DNA of 64,000 bases from DASXRC01 sp036506495 (GCA_036506495.1 DASXRQ010000166.1:1-64000), one strand, 5' to 3'; positions 33,005 to 43,027 are shown, counted from the stretch's first letter. The notes: generated by a model not told the origin, from the sequence alone. Program-made: numbers and translations.

Positions 33005-36000
33005 GCGCACGGAGCCGCTCCTGGGTGCGCCGACGGCTCTCGTTGGTGGCGCCCAGGATCAGCAGCGTGAGGCCGACCGGGACGAGCATGAGCCACGGCC
33101 CGCCGAGCGTGGCGGCGTAGTGCAGCGCCGAAATTGTGGTGACGACGCTGCCGACGATGACCGGCGCCTGCTGGCGCCGTGTCGAGCCGAGGATCAGCAC
33201 CGTGACCGCGCCCAGGGTCAGCAGTGCCTCGCGTGTCCCGGACGTCGTCGTCGTGATCACGATGATCGTGGTCGGCAGGAACGCGGCGACCAGCGCCGGA
33301 CCGAACGCCGTCCAGCTGCTGAGGTCCGGGCGCCAACGCAGCTCCAGGAGGCCCACGACCAGGGCGACCGTCGCGAACGGCAGGGTGTACGCCTCCGTCA
33401 GCGCAACGTCCGAGATCCGCATCAGGATCCAGCAGGCCACGATCTCGCAACCGGCGGCGAGCCAGGTGAGCGCGCGCCGCTCGCCGGCCCGCCGGCCGGG
33501 GCGGGCCGCGGCGACGCCGAGCACCGCGCCCCATCCGGCGAGCAGCGCGGCGAGGTGCGGCGGCGAGTTGTACGCCAGGGCGAGCGCGAGCAACGCCGCG
33601 GCGTACCCACTCCACTCGACGGTGGCCCCCTCGCGGAACGCCTCCGGCCGGCGGAACCGCGGCAGCGTGGCGGACACGACGAGCAGCACCGCCCCGACCG
33701 CGAGCACGCCGAACGCCGACCAGCGCGGCTCGAGCCCGGCCACAAGTCCCGCGGTCAGCGCGAAGCACTGCGCCGAGACCGACGCGAACAGCCAGCCAAG
33801 GATGCGGGACAGGGAGGTACGCCCACCGAGGGCCGCGTTCGCGCCGACCGCGACGGCGCCGCCGAGCGTGAACAGCGTCATCGACTGGGTGCTGAGGCTG
33901 CCCTCGAGGCCGGCGCCACCAGCGGCCAGACCGATCGCGAAGACGAGCACGCGGGTAACCCGCAACGCGCGCGCCCGCTCATGCGCCGGTGGCGGGGGTG
34001 TCAGCGCGATGCCGAGCATCGAGAACGTGAACACGGCGAGCGCCGCGAGCGTGGCGGCCGGCCATGGCGCGCCGAGCGCGATCGGGGTGATGAGCACTGT
34101 TATCGCGGCGCCGGGCAGCACGACCGGCACGGCCTGGGTTCCGGTGAGGGCACCGAAGCCGAGCGCGGCGAGTGCCGCCGCGACGGTCAGCAGCAGCGCC
34201 GTGAGCACGCCGGTCGGGTCGACCGGTCGGTCCGCCACCGCGGCCAGTTCCGGCGGTGGACCCTGCCAGATGCGGTCGAGCGTCTGCAGCGGATCGACCA
34301 GCGCCGCGCGCAGCAGCGGCGCGATCGCCACGATGGCCATCGTCGCGGGCGGGATCGCGACCACGAGGGCGCCCAGCGCGGGGCTGATGGCCCAGCGGCC
34401 GCGCGGGAGCACCGGGGTCGCCCGGATGCGGTCGCCGATGCCGCGCGACCACCGGCGAAACGCACCGGCCACGCCGGGTTGCGGCGTCGCGCCGCGGATG
34501 AGCTCGGCGACGACGCCGAGGAGGGCGGCCGCCGCGGCGTACACTCCGACGCGTTGAGCGCTGGGCACGGCCGCGATCGCGATGCCGGTCGAACCGCCCG
34601 CGATGCCGATCGTCGCGTACGGCAGGTACTGGGCGATCGGCCGTCGGCTCACCGCCACGATGGCCAACGCGAGACAGCTGCCGGCGAGAGCTGCGGCGAG
34701 GCGGGTCCCGACCGGGTACCCCAAGGAGGCCGTGCACGCCGCAAGCGCGCCCGGCAGTGCCACCAGGGCTACGCCGAGCGCGCCGCCGCCAATCTGCGCG
34801 AGGTGCAGCGGCATCCCGGTGTCGGCCGGCGTGGCGGCGCCGACCGGGCTCGGGTGCGGCTGCGGCGGCGACACGGCCCGCGCGAGGCCGGCGACGACGG
34901 CGCCGAGCAGCGCGACGACGCCGAGCGCGGCCGCGGTGGTCCACGGACGCGTTAGGCCCGCGCCGACGGTGTACAGGGCGACCGCGGCGGCGAGGATGGC
35001 GCGGCTGCGCGCGGCCCGCGGATCGAGGGCGGTGACGCTGGTCACCCCGTAGCAGGTCGCGACCGCAGAGCCCACGAGCAGCGGCGACCACCAGGGCAGT
35101 CCGAACCCGACGGGCGCGCCGATCGTGGCGAGGCCGACACAGGCCGCGCTCACGTCGTACCCCACCGGGGGAGGCAGAACCACGGCGGCGGCCGCGGCCA
35201 GCAGCGCGAGGGCGACCGGAGCCTGCCATCCCACGCCGCCGGTCGGCCAGCGGGACAGGTCGGCCGACCAGATCCGGCCGGGGATCGCGAGCACCCGGAC
35301 ACCGCCGGTGAGCGCCCGGTACCCGGCGAGCGCCATTAGCACGACGCCGCTCGCGGAAACGCCGAGGATCGGCCCGCGACGCCAGTGCGCGGGCATCGCC
35401 CGCACGCCGAGCGCCACCCCGAGCACGAGCATCGAGGTCACCGCCAGCTCGCTGCCGGGCAGCGCGATGGCGGCGATCCGGGCGAGCGTGGCGGCGATTC
35501 CGGCGGTCACGGCCGCGGCGGCCACGTCGGGCCCGTCGAGCATGCGGTCCGCCCGCCGGCCGGCGTCGATCGTCGGCGCGAGGAACAGCAGCACGGCGCC
35601 CATGAGGAGCAGCACGCCGAGCGCCCCGTCGGCCGGTCGGGCGCCCGGTGCGCCTATCGCGGCCGCGGTCACCACGAGGGCGCCGAGCCCGACGCCGAGC
35701 GCCAGCGGTGGGCTCAACTGGCGTCGGGCAACCTGGGTCACCGCGGCGTACCCGAGGGTCACGCAGACCGCGAGGAAGCTGGCGGCCAGCACCGCGGTTG
35801 TCGCCGCGCCCCGCTGATCCGGGGTGAGCGACGCGCCGTACGGGACCAGCGAGGCGACGGTCGCCGCCACCGCGCCCGGCAGCGCGAACGCGGCGCCGCC
35901 CGCGGCCCACTCCCGGACCGGATCGAGGCCCGGCTCGACGAGGCGTGACCGGCGCGGCCGGGGCGTTCCGGGGCGCTCGGGGGAGATCGCAGAACCGCCG

Positions 36001-37889
36001 CCGGCGCGGCCGTGCGGTGCGAGCGCGATCAGGGCACCCGCGAGGGTCAGGGCGGTGAGGACGCCCGCGGTCAACGGCGGCCGGGCCGCAGCCGCGCCCG
36101 CCGCGACGAGGCCGACCGTGCCGGCCGCCGCGGTGTACACGTACGCGATCCGGTGCGTGGGTGCGGCCAGGCCCACCGCGCCGAGCGTGATCGCGGCGGT
36201 CACCAGCAGCCATGGCGTCGCCGACCAGCTCAGCGCGAGCGACGCCGGGGCGGCGAGCGCGGTCAACGCCGCACCGCCCACGGCCGATTCGTGCCGCACC
36301 GCAGGTGGCAGCGCGAGGACGGCCGCGACCGTCAACAGGAGCGCGCTGAACGCGAGCTGCCAGCCGGCGGGGCCGACCGCGTCGTGGAGGCGTTCGGCGT
36401 AGCCCGACAGGTCGGCGTTCCACGGTGGGAGCGCGGCGCGGACCGGGGCGATCGCCGCGCGGACAACGTTGCCGGCCACCACGACGCCGAGCACGATCAG
36501 GGCGCCGGTGTACGCCACCTGCGGCCCGAGCCTTTCCCTGTTCGGCAGCGCGCGAACGCCGAGACCGGTCACCGCGACAACCGCGCAGATGACCAGGATC
36601 GCCCGGCCGGGCAGGGCAACCGCGGCGACCCGGCCCGCGGCCGTGATGACCGAGAGCGTCATGAGGCCGGCGGCCACATGCCGCAGCGGTCGCTGGCGCA
36701 GGGCCAGCGCGCCGGCGAGGCCGATCGCGCCGGCGAGCAGCAGGGCCGCGCCGGCCCGGGCCGCCGCCGGCACCGACGAGGCCGCGGCGACCGCCGCCAC
36801 TCCGTACGCCAGGGCGGCGCCGACCGCGGCGCCGTACAGCAGCCACGTCAGGTCGCGCAGCCAGAACACCGACACGGGTGCGGACCCGGTCGCGGAGCGG
36901 GGGTCGATCGGCAACGGCCGGATCTGCGTGCCCAGCGCCCGGCCAAGCACCAGATTCTGGGCGGCGACGCCGGACATGGCCAGGGCCCAACCGACCGAGT
37001 GGCCGGAGATCGACTCGTACGCGAGCAGCGGCACGACCGGTTGCAGCGCGAGCACGGTCGCGTACCGGGGAACGCTCAGCCCGGTCGCGCCGGTGTATAT
37101 GGCCGAGATGACCGCCGTGGCGGCGAACACAATGCCCGCGAAGAGGGTCCCGTTCGGCGCAACCTGCTGGACCCGGTCCACCATCCACAGTGCGAAACCG
37201 TCGATGGGCAGCAGCGCGATTCCGACGGCGGCGACGGTCTCGGCGGTGGACGTGAGCCGGCGGGTGGCCACGAGGGGTGGGGCGGCGAGGGCGAGTCCGG
37301 TAGTCAACATGAGGATCGAGACCCGCCCGACGTCGTCGGCGTTGATCGCCGCGTACACGACGGCGGCGACGGCGAGCAGCAGCGCGCCGAGACCCAGCAG
37401 AAGGTTCTGCACCTCGCGCCACGACGCCTCCGGCCGGATGGCCGGCTCGCCGGCGGCCTCGACCACCGTTCGGGCGGCCGGCGGGGGCTCGGCGGTCACG
37501 ATTCGCGGGCCGACCTCGGCTGCCGGTTGGCGCGGCACCCGCGGCGTGAAGCGCGGGACGGTCGGCGCCCCGGTCGGCGTGGTGCCCGGCATCCGGCGAA
37601 GCACGCGCCGCGGCTTCGGCGCGGCCCGGCGCCGCCGCGCCTCCATCGTGTTCGCCAGCAGTGCGCGCTGATGCATCGCGGCCTGCAGGTCGCGGCTGAG
37701 CGTGGTCCGCTCGTTCTGCAGGTCGACGTCTCGGGCGCTCATTTCGGCGATCGCCTTATCGAGCCGCGCCAGCTCCGGCGGGACGGCCTCTGGTCGCACC
37801 GGCCTCGATTTCCCGGCGGTATCGGGTTCCGGCATGCCGTCGGGCGCCCGCTCAGGAGGATCGGCGGTGTCGCCATGCTCGGCCGCCAT
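32988..37889 (-). CDS. Very large polytopic membrane protein (SCO7613 C-terminal-domain type)
   Basis: 1633 residues, mostly hydrophobic. The N-terminal roughly 150 residues are hydrophilic, including a coiled-coil-like stretch (LARLDKAIAEMSARDVDL), then a Pro/Arg-rich segment. From about residue 160 there are more than forty hydrophobic segments. Two homologous blocks of about 150 residues, around GVRALPNRERLGPQVAY and GVRAMPAHWRRGPILGV, with matching NADLSGYAERL and SADLSRWPTGG segments, show an internal duplication. The C-terminal block ends in basic residues. Proteins of this type in actinobacteria carry the SCO7613 label; function is unknown. Expression may be low because of the size. 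It converges on purE. Confidence 0.8.
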   Translation of the reverse strand: MAAEHGDTADPPERAPDGMPEPDTAGKSRPVRPEAVPPELARLDKAIAEMSARDVDLQNERTTLSRDLQAAMHQRALLANTMEARRRRAAPKPRRVLRRMPGTTPTGAPTVPRFTPRVPRQPAAEVGPRIVTAEPPPAARTVVEAAGEPAIRPEASWREVQNLLLGLGALLLAVAAVVYAAINADDVGRVSILMLTTGLALAAPPLVATRRLTSTAETVAAVGIALLPIDGFALWMVDRVQQVAPNGTLFAGIVFAATAVISAIYTGATGLSVPRYATVLALQPVVPLLAYESISGHSVGWALAMSGVAAQNLVLGRALGTQIRPLPIDPRSATGSAPVSVFWLRDLTWLLYGAAVGAALAYGVAAVAAASSVPAAARAGAALLLAGAIGLAGALALRQRPLRHVAAGLMTLSVITAAGRVAAVALPGRAILVICAVVAVTGLGVRALPNRERLGPQVAYTGALIVLGVVVAGNVVRAAIAPVRAALPPWNADLSGYAERLHDAVGPAGWQLAFSALLLTVAAVLALPPAVRHESAVGGAALTALAAPASLALSWSATPWLLVTAAITLGAVGLAAPTHRIAYVYTAAAGTVGLVAAGAAAARPPLTAGVLTALTLAGALIALAPHGRAGGGSAISPERPGTPRPRRSRLVEPGLDPVREWAAGGAAFALPGAVAATVASLVPYGASLTPDQRGAATTAVLAASFLAVCVTLGYAAVTQVARRQLSPPLALGVGLGALVVTAAAIGAPGARPADGALGVLLLMGAVLLFLAPTIDAGRRADRMLDGPDVAAAAVTAGIAATLARIAAIALPGSELAVTSMLVLGVALGVRAMPAHWRRGPILGVSASGVVLMALAGYRALTGGVRVLAIPGRIWSADLSRWPTGGVGWQAPVALALLAAAAAVVLPPPVGYDVSAACVGLATIGAPVGFGLPWWSPLLVGSAVATCYGVTSVTALDPRAARSRAILAAAVALYTVGAGLTRPWTTAAALGVVALLGAVVAGLARAVSPPQPHPSPVGAATPADTGMPLHLAQIGGGALGVALVALPGALAACTASLGYPVGTRLAAALAGSCLALAIVAVSRRPIAQYLPYATIGIAGGSTGIAIAAVPSAQRVGVYAAAAALLGVVAELIRGATPQPGVAGAFRRWSRGIGDRIRATPVLPRGRWAISPALGALVVAIPPATMAIVAIAPLLRAALVDPLQTLDRIWQGPPPELAAVADRPVDPTGVLTALLLTVAAALAALGFGALTGTQAVPVVLPGAAITVLITPIALGAPWPAATLAALAVFTFSMLGIALTPPPPAHERARALRVTRVLVFAIGLAAGGAGLEGSLSTQSMTLFTLGGAVAVGANAALGGRTSLSRILGWLFASVSAQCFALTAGLVAGLEPRWSAFGVLAVGAVLLVVSATLPRFRRPEAFREGATVEWSGYAAALLALALAYNSPPHLAALLAGWGAVLGVAAARPGRRAGERRALTWLAAGCEIVACWILMRISDVALTEAYTLPFATVALVVGLLELRWRPDLSSWTAFGPALVAAFLPTTIIVITTTTSGTREALLTLGAVTVLILGSTRRQQAPVIVGSVVTTISALHYAATLGGPWLMLVPVGLTLLILGATNESRRRTQERLRALRTMR

Positions 37890-37991
37890 GCTACCCTCCC
37901 GACCGCACCGCGCCGTTCACTGTGGACTCTCCACAGCGAGAGCATGCCCAGAGCGGGCCGGGGTTGAAAAGGCCAGCGACCGGCCGGTCGA

Positions 37992-39419
37992 TCAGGGCCG
38001 ACCCATGCCCCGATACGTCCAGCCGGCGTGGGTCCACAGCGCCGGATCCAGGCAGTTGCGCCCGTCGATGACCTTACGCCCGGCGGCCAGTGTGGCCAGC
38101 GCGACCGGATCGGCGTTTCGGAAGTCAGCCCACTCGGTCAGCACACAGACCAGGTCGGCGCCGCGGACGGCCTCGGTCAGTGACGCGGCGTACGCCACGG
38201 TGGGCAGCGCCTCCCGGGCGTTGTCCATGCCCTCCGGGTCGTACACGTGCACATGGGCACCCGCCTTGGCGAGCATCCCGGCGACGGCGAGCGCCGGCGC
38301 GTCGCGTACATCATCGGTGTTGGGTTTGAACGTCGCGCCGAGCACCGCGATCCGGGTCCCGGACAGGTCGGGGCCGGCCGGGCCGTACTTGCGGTCGAGC
38401 AGCTCGGCGGCGAGCTGGAGCACCCTGCTGCGGCGACGCAGGTTGATCAGGTCGACCTCGTGCAGGAAACGCAGCGCCTCACCGGCGCCGAGCTCCTGTG
38501 CCCTCGCCTGGAAGGCTCGGATGTCCTTGGGCAGGCAGGCGCCGCCGAACCCGAGCCCGGCCTGGAGGAAGCGGGTGCCGATGCGGGGGTCGTAGCCGAT
38601 CGCGCGGGACAGGTGCGTCACGTCGCCGCCGGCCACCTCGCAGACCTCGGCCATGGCGTTGATGAACGAGATCTTCGTGGCGAGGAACGCGTTCGCCGCG
38701 TGCTTAGCCAGCTCCGCGGTCGCGAAGTCGGTGACCACCACGGGGACCTCGCGGTCCTCGGTGGCGGCCAGGTCGAAGACGCCCTTGTGGGCCGCGTACA
38801 GCATCGCGTTGGCCCACTCCGACTTGACGCCGACCACGATCCGGTTCGGCCGCAGCACGTCCTCGACGGCGAAGCCCTCCTGCAGGAACTCGGGGCTCCA
38901 GGCGACCTCGACCCCGAGCTCGGGGTTGGCGTGCTTGCCCACGAGCTGCTCGACCCATTCGGCGGTGCCCGTCGGCACGGTGGACTTGCCGACGATGAGG
39001 GCCCTGCGGGTCAGGTGCTGGGCCAGCTTCATGACCGCTGTCTCCACGTAGGACAGATCCGCGCCCATGCCCTCGGCCCGCTGGGGCGTGCCGACGCAGA
39101 TGAAGTGCACGTCGCCGAAGTCGGCCGTCTCCTGGTAGTCCGTCGAGAACCGCAGTCGGCCGGCGGCCAGGTTGCGCCGAAGCAGCTCGTCGAGCCCGGG
39201 CTCATGGAACGGTACGCTGCCGGCGGCGAGGCTGGCGATCTTTTGCTCGTCGATGTCGAGGCCCAACACGTCGTACCCGAGCTCGGCGAAGCAGATCGCG
39301 TAGGTCGCTCCCAGGTACCCGGTGCCGAGGAAGGTCAGGCGTGGGCGGGCTGAGCCGGACGGCGGAGTGACCGTGGGGATCGGCGGGTTCGGCTGATTGC
39401 TCGGGTAGGGGATCGTCAC
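37992..39419 (-). CDS. UDP-glucose 6-dehydrogenase (Ugd type)
   Basis: 475 residues from GTG 39419, after GGAGACGAGG. A roughly 25-residue Pro-rich N-terminus precedes the NAD-binding LGTGYLGATY; the middle contains VGKSTVPTGTAEW, and the catalytic thiol is Cys295 in GFGGACLPKD. It oxidises UDP-glucose to UDP-glucuronate for envelope polysaccharides. An alternative is a related nucleotide-sugar dehydrogenase such as UDP-mannose type. It is divergent from the acyl-CoA dehydrogenase gene. A glycosyltransferase and manC lie 7 kb downstream. Confidence 0.88.
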   Translation of the reverse strand: MTIPYPSNQPNPPIPTVTPPSGSARPRLTFLGTGYLGATYAICFAELGYDVLGLDIDEQKIASLAAGSVPFHEPGLDELLRRNLAAGRLRFSTDYQETADFGDVHFICVGTPQRAEGMGADLSYVETAVMKLAQHLTRRALIVGKSTVPTGTAEWVEQLVGKHANPELGVEVAWSPEFLQEGFAVEDVLRPNRIVVGVKSEWANAMLYAAHKGVFDLAATEDREVPVVVTDFATAELAKHAANAFLATKISFINAMAEVCEVAGGDVTHLSRAIGYDPRIGTRFLQAGLGFGGACLPKDIRAFQARAQELGAGEALRFLHEVDLINLRRRSRVLQLAAELLDRKYGPAGPDLSGTRIAVLGATFKPNTDDVRDAPALAVAGMLAKAGAHVHVYDPEGMDNAREALPTVAYAASLTEAVRGADLVCVLTEWADFRNADPVALATLAAGRKVIDGRNCLDPALWTHAGWTYRGMGRP

Positions 39420-39601
39420 GCCTCGTCTCCGTTCGCTGGCCCGCATCGTTGCGCCGCGGTCGCGGGTGGGTTGCGACCCGACCCCGCCGCGCGAGGGCGC
39501 GCTCGCGACGATAGTCGGTGGTCGCACGCCGCGCCGCAGGGTACCCGATTACTGGCCGGTATCGTCACATCCGCGCGGGATGGCCGGAAGGGGAGGGCAC
39601 G

Positions 39602-40762
39602 ATGACCGAGTTCGGGGTGTACCGGCTGCCGGAGGAGCACGAGGCGGTCCGGCAGGCCGTGCGCGCGGTCTGCGACGCCAAGGTCGCGCCGAACGCAGCG
39701 GAGGCCGACGAGACCGGCGAATTCCCGAAGGCGTCGTACGAGGCGCTGCGCGCCGCCGACTTCCATGCCCCTCACATCCCGATCCAGTATGGCGGGGCGG
39801 GCGCCGACGCGCTGGCCACGGCGATCGTCATCGAGGAGGTCGCCCGGGCGTGCGCGGCGACATCGCTGGTTCCGGCCGTAAACAAGCTCGGCACCCTGCC
39901 GCTCCTGCTCGCCGGCTCGGATGAGCTCAAACAGCGCTATCTGCCCCCGGTCGCCCGCGGGGAGGCGATGTTCTCGTACGGCCTGTCCGAACCCGAAGCG
40001 GGCAGCGACGCCGCCGGGATGACAACCCGGGCGGTCCGCGACGGCGACCAGTACGTGCTCAACGGCGCGAAACGGTGGATCACCAACGCCGGCATCTCGG
40101 AGTATTACACCGTTTTCGCGGTCACCGAGCCCGATGTGGGCGCCCGTGGGATCTCCGCCTTCGTGGTCGAGCGGTCCGACCCGGGCGTCGGCTTCGGTGC
40201 GCCGGAGAAGAAGCTCGGCATCAAGGGCTCGCCCACGCGCGAGGTCTATCTCGACGACGTACGGATACCGGCTGCGCGGATGATCGGCGAGCCGGACTCC
40301 GGTTTCCGCACCGCGATGAGGACGCTCGACCACACCAGGGTCACGATCGCCGCGCAGGCCGTCGGCATCGCGCAGGGCGCGCTGGACGTCGCCCGCCGGT
40401 ACGCCCGGGAGCGCAGGCAGTTCGGCGAACCGATCGCCGAGTTCCAGGGCATCCAATTCATGCTCGCCGACATGGGCATGAAGCTGGAGGCCGCGCGTCA
40501 GCTCACGTACGCCGCGGCGGCCCGGTCCGAGCGCGGCGACGCGGACCTGACCTACTTCGGGGCGGCGGCCAAGTGCTTCGCCTCCGATGCCGCCATGGAG
40601 ATCACCACGGACGCGGTCCAGCTGCTCGGCGGATACGGCTACACCCGGGACTTCCCGGTCGAGCGCATGATGCGCGACGCGAAGATCACCCAGATCTACG
40701 AGGGCACGAACCAGGTGCAGCGGATCGTCATAGCGCGCCAACTGCTCCAGGGCGCGGGCTAG
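39602..40762 (+). CDS. Acyl-CoA dehydrogenase
   Basis: 386 residues from ATG 39602, behind AGGGGAGGG. FAD-binding motifs include LSEPEAGSDAAGM and KRWITNAGISEYY; the catalytic base lies in the C-terminal block IYEGTNQVQRIV. The family oxidises short- to medium-chain acyl-CoA to enoyl-CoA in beta-oxidation or branched-chain amino acid catabolism. Chain-length specificity is not readable here. It converges with the membrane-protein gene after it. Confidence 0.93.
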   Translation: MTEFGVYRLPEEHEAVRQAVRAVCDAKVAPNAAEADETGEFPKASYEALRAADFHAPHIPIQYGGAGADALATAIVIEEVARACAATSLVPAVNKLGTLPLLLAGSDELKQRYLPPVARGEAMFSYGLSEPEAGSDAAGMTTRAVRDGDQYVLNGAKRWITNAGISEYYTVFAVTEPDVGARGISAFVVERSDPGVGFGAPEKKLGIKGSPTREVYLDDVRIPAARMIGEPDSGFRTAMRTLDHTRVTIAAQAVGIAQGALDVARRYARERRQFGEPIAEFQGIQFMLADMGMKLEAARQLTYAAAARSERGDADLTYFGAAAKCFASDAAMEITTDAVQLLGGYGYTRDFPVERMMRDAKITQIYEGTNQVQRIVIARQLLQGAG

Positions 40763-40767
40763 CGCCG

Positions 40768-41676
40768 TCAGAGCCGGCGCGTGGCGTCCGGGTCCGACGG
40801 CGAAGCGGGCGGGGCGGGGGAATACCGCACCGGGTTCGCGGGCAGCGGCCGGGTCTGCTCGGCGGCGTCGGTGTCGTCCACGCCCGGCCAGGATTGACCG
40901 GCCGCGGGGGGTGTCGGCTCGGCCGCGGGCGGCTTCGGCCCGGCTGCCGGCGTGCTCTGACCGCCCGCCGGCGGCCCAGCCGCGGTGTAGACGGGGGAGA
41001 TGGGCCGGGCGGCGGGATAACCGGGGGAGTTGGGCCCGGCGGCGGGGTAGGCGGGCGACGTCGGGTACGCCGGCGACGTAGGCCGGCCAGTCGGCTGCGC
41101 CGGCGAGGTGGGCTGGGCGGCCCGGTACGCCGGCGCGGGGCTCGTCGGCCCGAACCCCGGGATGGACGACGTGGGCGAGGCGTATCCGGGCGTGGCACCC
41201 ATGGCGTACGTCGACGTGTTCGACTCGAACGGCCCGGTGTAGGTGGCGCCGTACGCGGCCGACTCCACCCGGTCGTACCGCTGCCAGCGTCGGACGCTGA
41301 CGACTGTGGCGAGAAGCGGCACGCTGAGTAGCACCATGATCGGGCCCGCGGCGAGCCGCCCGGAGTTGTCGATGCCGAGAACGTCCCGCGGGATCGTGTC
41401 GCGCAGCGACGTCGGGTCCACCAGCGCCCAGAACCCGACCGCGAGGAAGGCGAGACCGGCGATCATCGGGCCTAGGGGTGACAGCCGGGTGATCGTGAGG
41501 ATGGCGTACAGCGCACCCGCGACGAGCAGCGCACCGAGCGACAGGACCGCGGGGACGAAGTCCGGCGCGGTGCGGCCGTCGATGGCCTTCGTGTACTCGG
41601 CCATCCCGATGCCGGCGAGCACGTAGATCAGCGGCGCGAAGATCAGCGACAAGACGAATGAGCCGAAATGCCGCAT
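40768..41676 (-). CDS. Membrane protein with proline-rich tail (paralogue A)
   Basis: 302 residues from ATG 41676. Four hydrophobic segments (about 1-130, beginning FGSFVLSLIFAPLIYVL) form a small membrane unit that is followed by a cytosolic tail of Pro-Thr-Ser-Ala repeats (PTSPAYP-type units) that is likely disordered. A gene 119 bp upstream on the same strand encodes a protein with the same four-helix start (MRHLWSFLGGVVAAPVTW) and an Ala/Asp-rich tail, so the pair is paralogous. No known function. Confidence 0.7.
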   Translation of the reverse strand: MRHFGSFVLSLIFAPLIYVLAGIGMAEYTKAIDGRTAPDFVPAVLSLGALLVAGALYAILTITRLSPLGPMIAGLAFLAVGFWALVDPTSLRDTIPRDVLGIDNSGRLAAGPIMVLLSVPLLATVVSVRRWQRYDRVESAAYGATYTGPFESNTSTYAMGATPGYASPTSSIPGFGPTSPAPAYRAAQPTSPAQPTGRPTSPAYPTSPAYPAAGPNSPGYPAARPISPVYTAAGPPAGGQSTPAAGPKPPAAEPTPPAAGQSWPGVDDTDAAEQTRPLPANPVRYSPAPPASPSDPDATRRL

Positions 41677-41794
41677 GGACGCCCCCCTGCCGTTGGTTCC
41701 TCACTCGCACGGTACAGCCCGGTCGCACGGCAGGGGTCACCCGAACGGGGCGCCGGGTTGGGCAGCTCGGCGAGCGCCCAACCCGGCCATGGGG

Positions 41795-42526
41795 TCAGGT
41801 GGTTCCGGAGCTGCGCGGTGGCGCTGACCACGGCGACGACGCGCCGGTCGCGGGAGCCTGGGCCGACCCGTCCGCGCCGCTGGCGACGGCCGCAGGCGCC
41901 TCCGGTACCTCCGGCTGGCCGGGCACGTCCGCGTGGCCGGGCACGTCCGCCTCGCCGGGAGCGTCCGCCTGTCCGGCCAAGTCCGTCTGGTCGGGAGCGT
42001 CCGCCGGCTCGGCGCCGACGAACCCGCCGGCGTCCGTGGCGGGCTCGGCATCCGTTTCCGGCTCGGCAACCGTGGGTTCGGCCACGGCGGTGGGTTCGGC
42101 GGCGGGCCAGGTGCGCCACCGCTGGGCACTGAAGACGGACATGATCAGCAGTACGCCGACCAGCAGCAGCGTGCCGTTGGTCAGGGGCGTACGCAGCGGG
42201 ATGTGATCGCCGAACAGCGTCCAGTCGTCCGGGACGCGGTCCCGCACCGCGAACGGGTCGGCAAACATGCCGGCGTACACGCCCGCCAGCAGAAGACCCG
42301 CCACCAGTGGGCCGAGCGGTGATGTGCGCAGGGTCGCGACGAGACCGAGGACAACTCCCGCGGCGGCCAGGTACGCGGCAGGTTGGATCAGGTCGACGCT
42401 GTCGAAGGTGCCGCGATCCAACCAGCGCTCAACGGTCTGAGTCGACTGTCCCTGACCGAACGCGATGAGCAGCCACGTCACTGGTGCCGCGACGACTCCG
42501 CCGAGGAAGCTCCATAGATGTCGCAT
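41795..42526 (-). CDS. Membrane protein with acidic tail (paralogue B)
   Basis: 243 residues from ATG 42526. Four hydrophobic segments (about 5-22, 48-66, 70-85, 115-135) are followed by a roughly 100-residue hydrophilic tail rich in Glu, Asp, Ala and Pro (repeats such as PGEADVPGHADVPGQ). The start MRHLWSFLGG parallels paralogue A. It is transcribed toward paralogue A, so the two are probably co-transcribed. Function unknown. Confidence 0.7.
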   Translation of the reverse strand: MRHLWSFLGGVVAAPVTWLLIAFGQGQSTQTVERWLDRGTFDSVDLIQPAAYLAAAGVVLGLVATLRTSPLGPLVAGLLLAGVYAGMFADPFAVRDRVPDDWTLFGDHIPLRTPLTNGTLLLVGVLLIMSVFSAQRWRTWPAAEPTAVAEPTVAEPETDAEPATDAGGFVGAEPADAPDQTDLAGQADAPGEADVPGHADVPGQPEVPEAPAAVASGADGSAQAPATGASSPWSAPPRSSGTT

Positions 42527-42716
42527 GCGCGCACCGTACCGGTTTCGACATGACCGAGCACGCCCGATCCGTCCATGGTGGAGTCCCGATGAAGTTCGTC
42601 GACGACCTGGCCGGCGTGGCACGGCCGGGGCACCGCGGTCATCGCGGCATCGAGGGTTAGGAACCTCGCGCGCGGGTACTCGCGGAGCGATTTGCCCATG
42701 TGTCATTGGCGGATAC

Positions 42717-43027
42717 ATGCGGGACAAAACGACCGAGGGGTACGAAGCGGTCGCGGCCGACGTCGACGGTCTCCTGCGCAACAGCTCCGGCTACTACCTG
42801 GCGGAGCCCGACCCACTCGAGCGTTGGTCGCCGCCATCCGGCGCGAACGCGGGCGCACACTGTCCGAGCTCGCCGAGGCAGGCAACGCGCTGAGCCGCGT
42901 CGCCGATATGGCCAGGCTCGGCAGCCGCCGGATGGCGCAGAGTCCGATCGCCTCGTACCGCGGGCGGCAGGTCGGCACGTTCGAGCAGGTTGTGGACGTC
43001 AGCGCCCGCCCGGACGGTGGCCACTAG
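42717..43027 (+). pseudogene. Frameshifted small ORF before the acetoacetyl-CoA synthetase
   Basis: ATG 42717 opens MRDKTTEGYEAVAADVDG... and after about residue 34 the frame continues with a Pro-rich out-of-frame sequence. A one-base shift near 42821 (deletion in the codon after PLE/PLD) restores LVAAIRRERGRTLSELAEAGNAL through a stop at 43025. The restored protein would have about 103 residues. It could be a pseudogene, programmed frameshift or a sequencing error. No function recognised. Nothing between 42527 and 42716 looks coding. Confidence 0.55.

Noticed and set aside
32988..37889. Long plus-strand frames opposite the large membrane protein
   Set aside because: Arg/Gly/Ala-rich, antisense to a hydrophobic, well-framed protein; typical artefacts of high GC.
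42550..42660. 36-codon ORF (MTEHARSVHGGVPMKFVDDL...) in the gap before the frameshifted ORF
   Set aside because: No ribosome binding site, no recognised family and not linked to a neighbour; could be chance.
42478..42699. 73-codon minus-strand ORF MGKSLREYPRARFLTLDAA...
   Set aside because: No ribosome binding site and it overlaps the start of the membrane-protein gene; likely chance.
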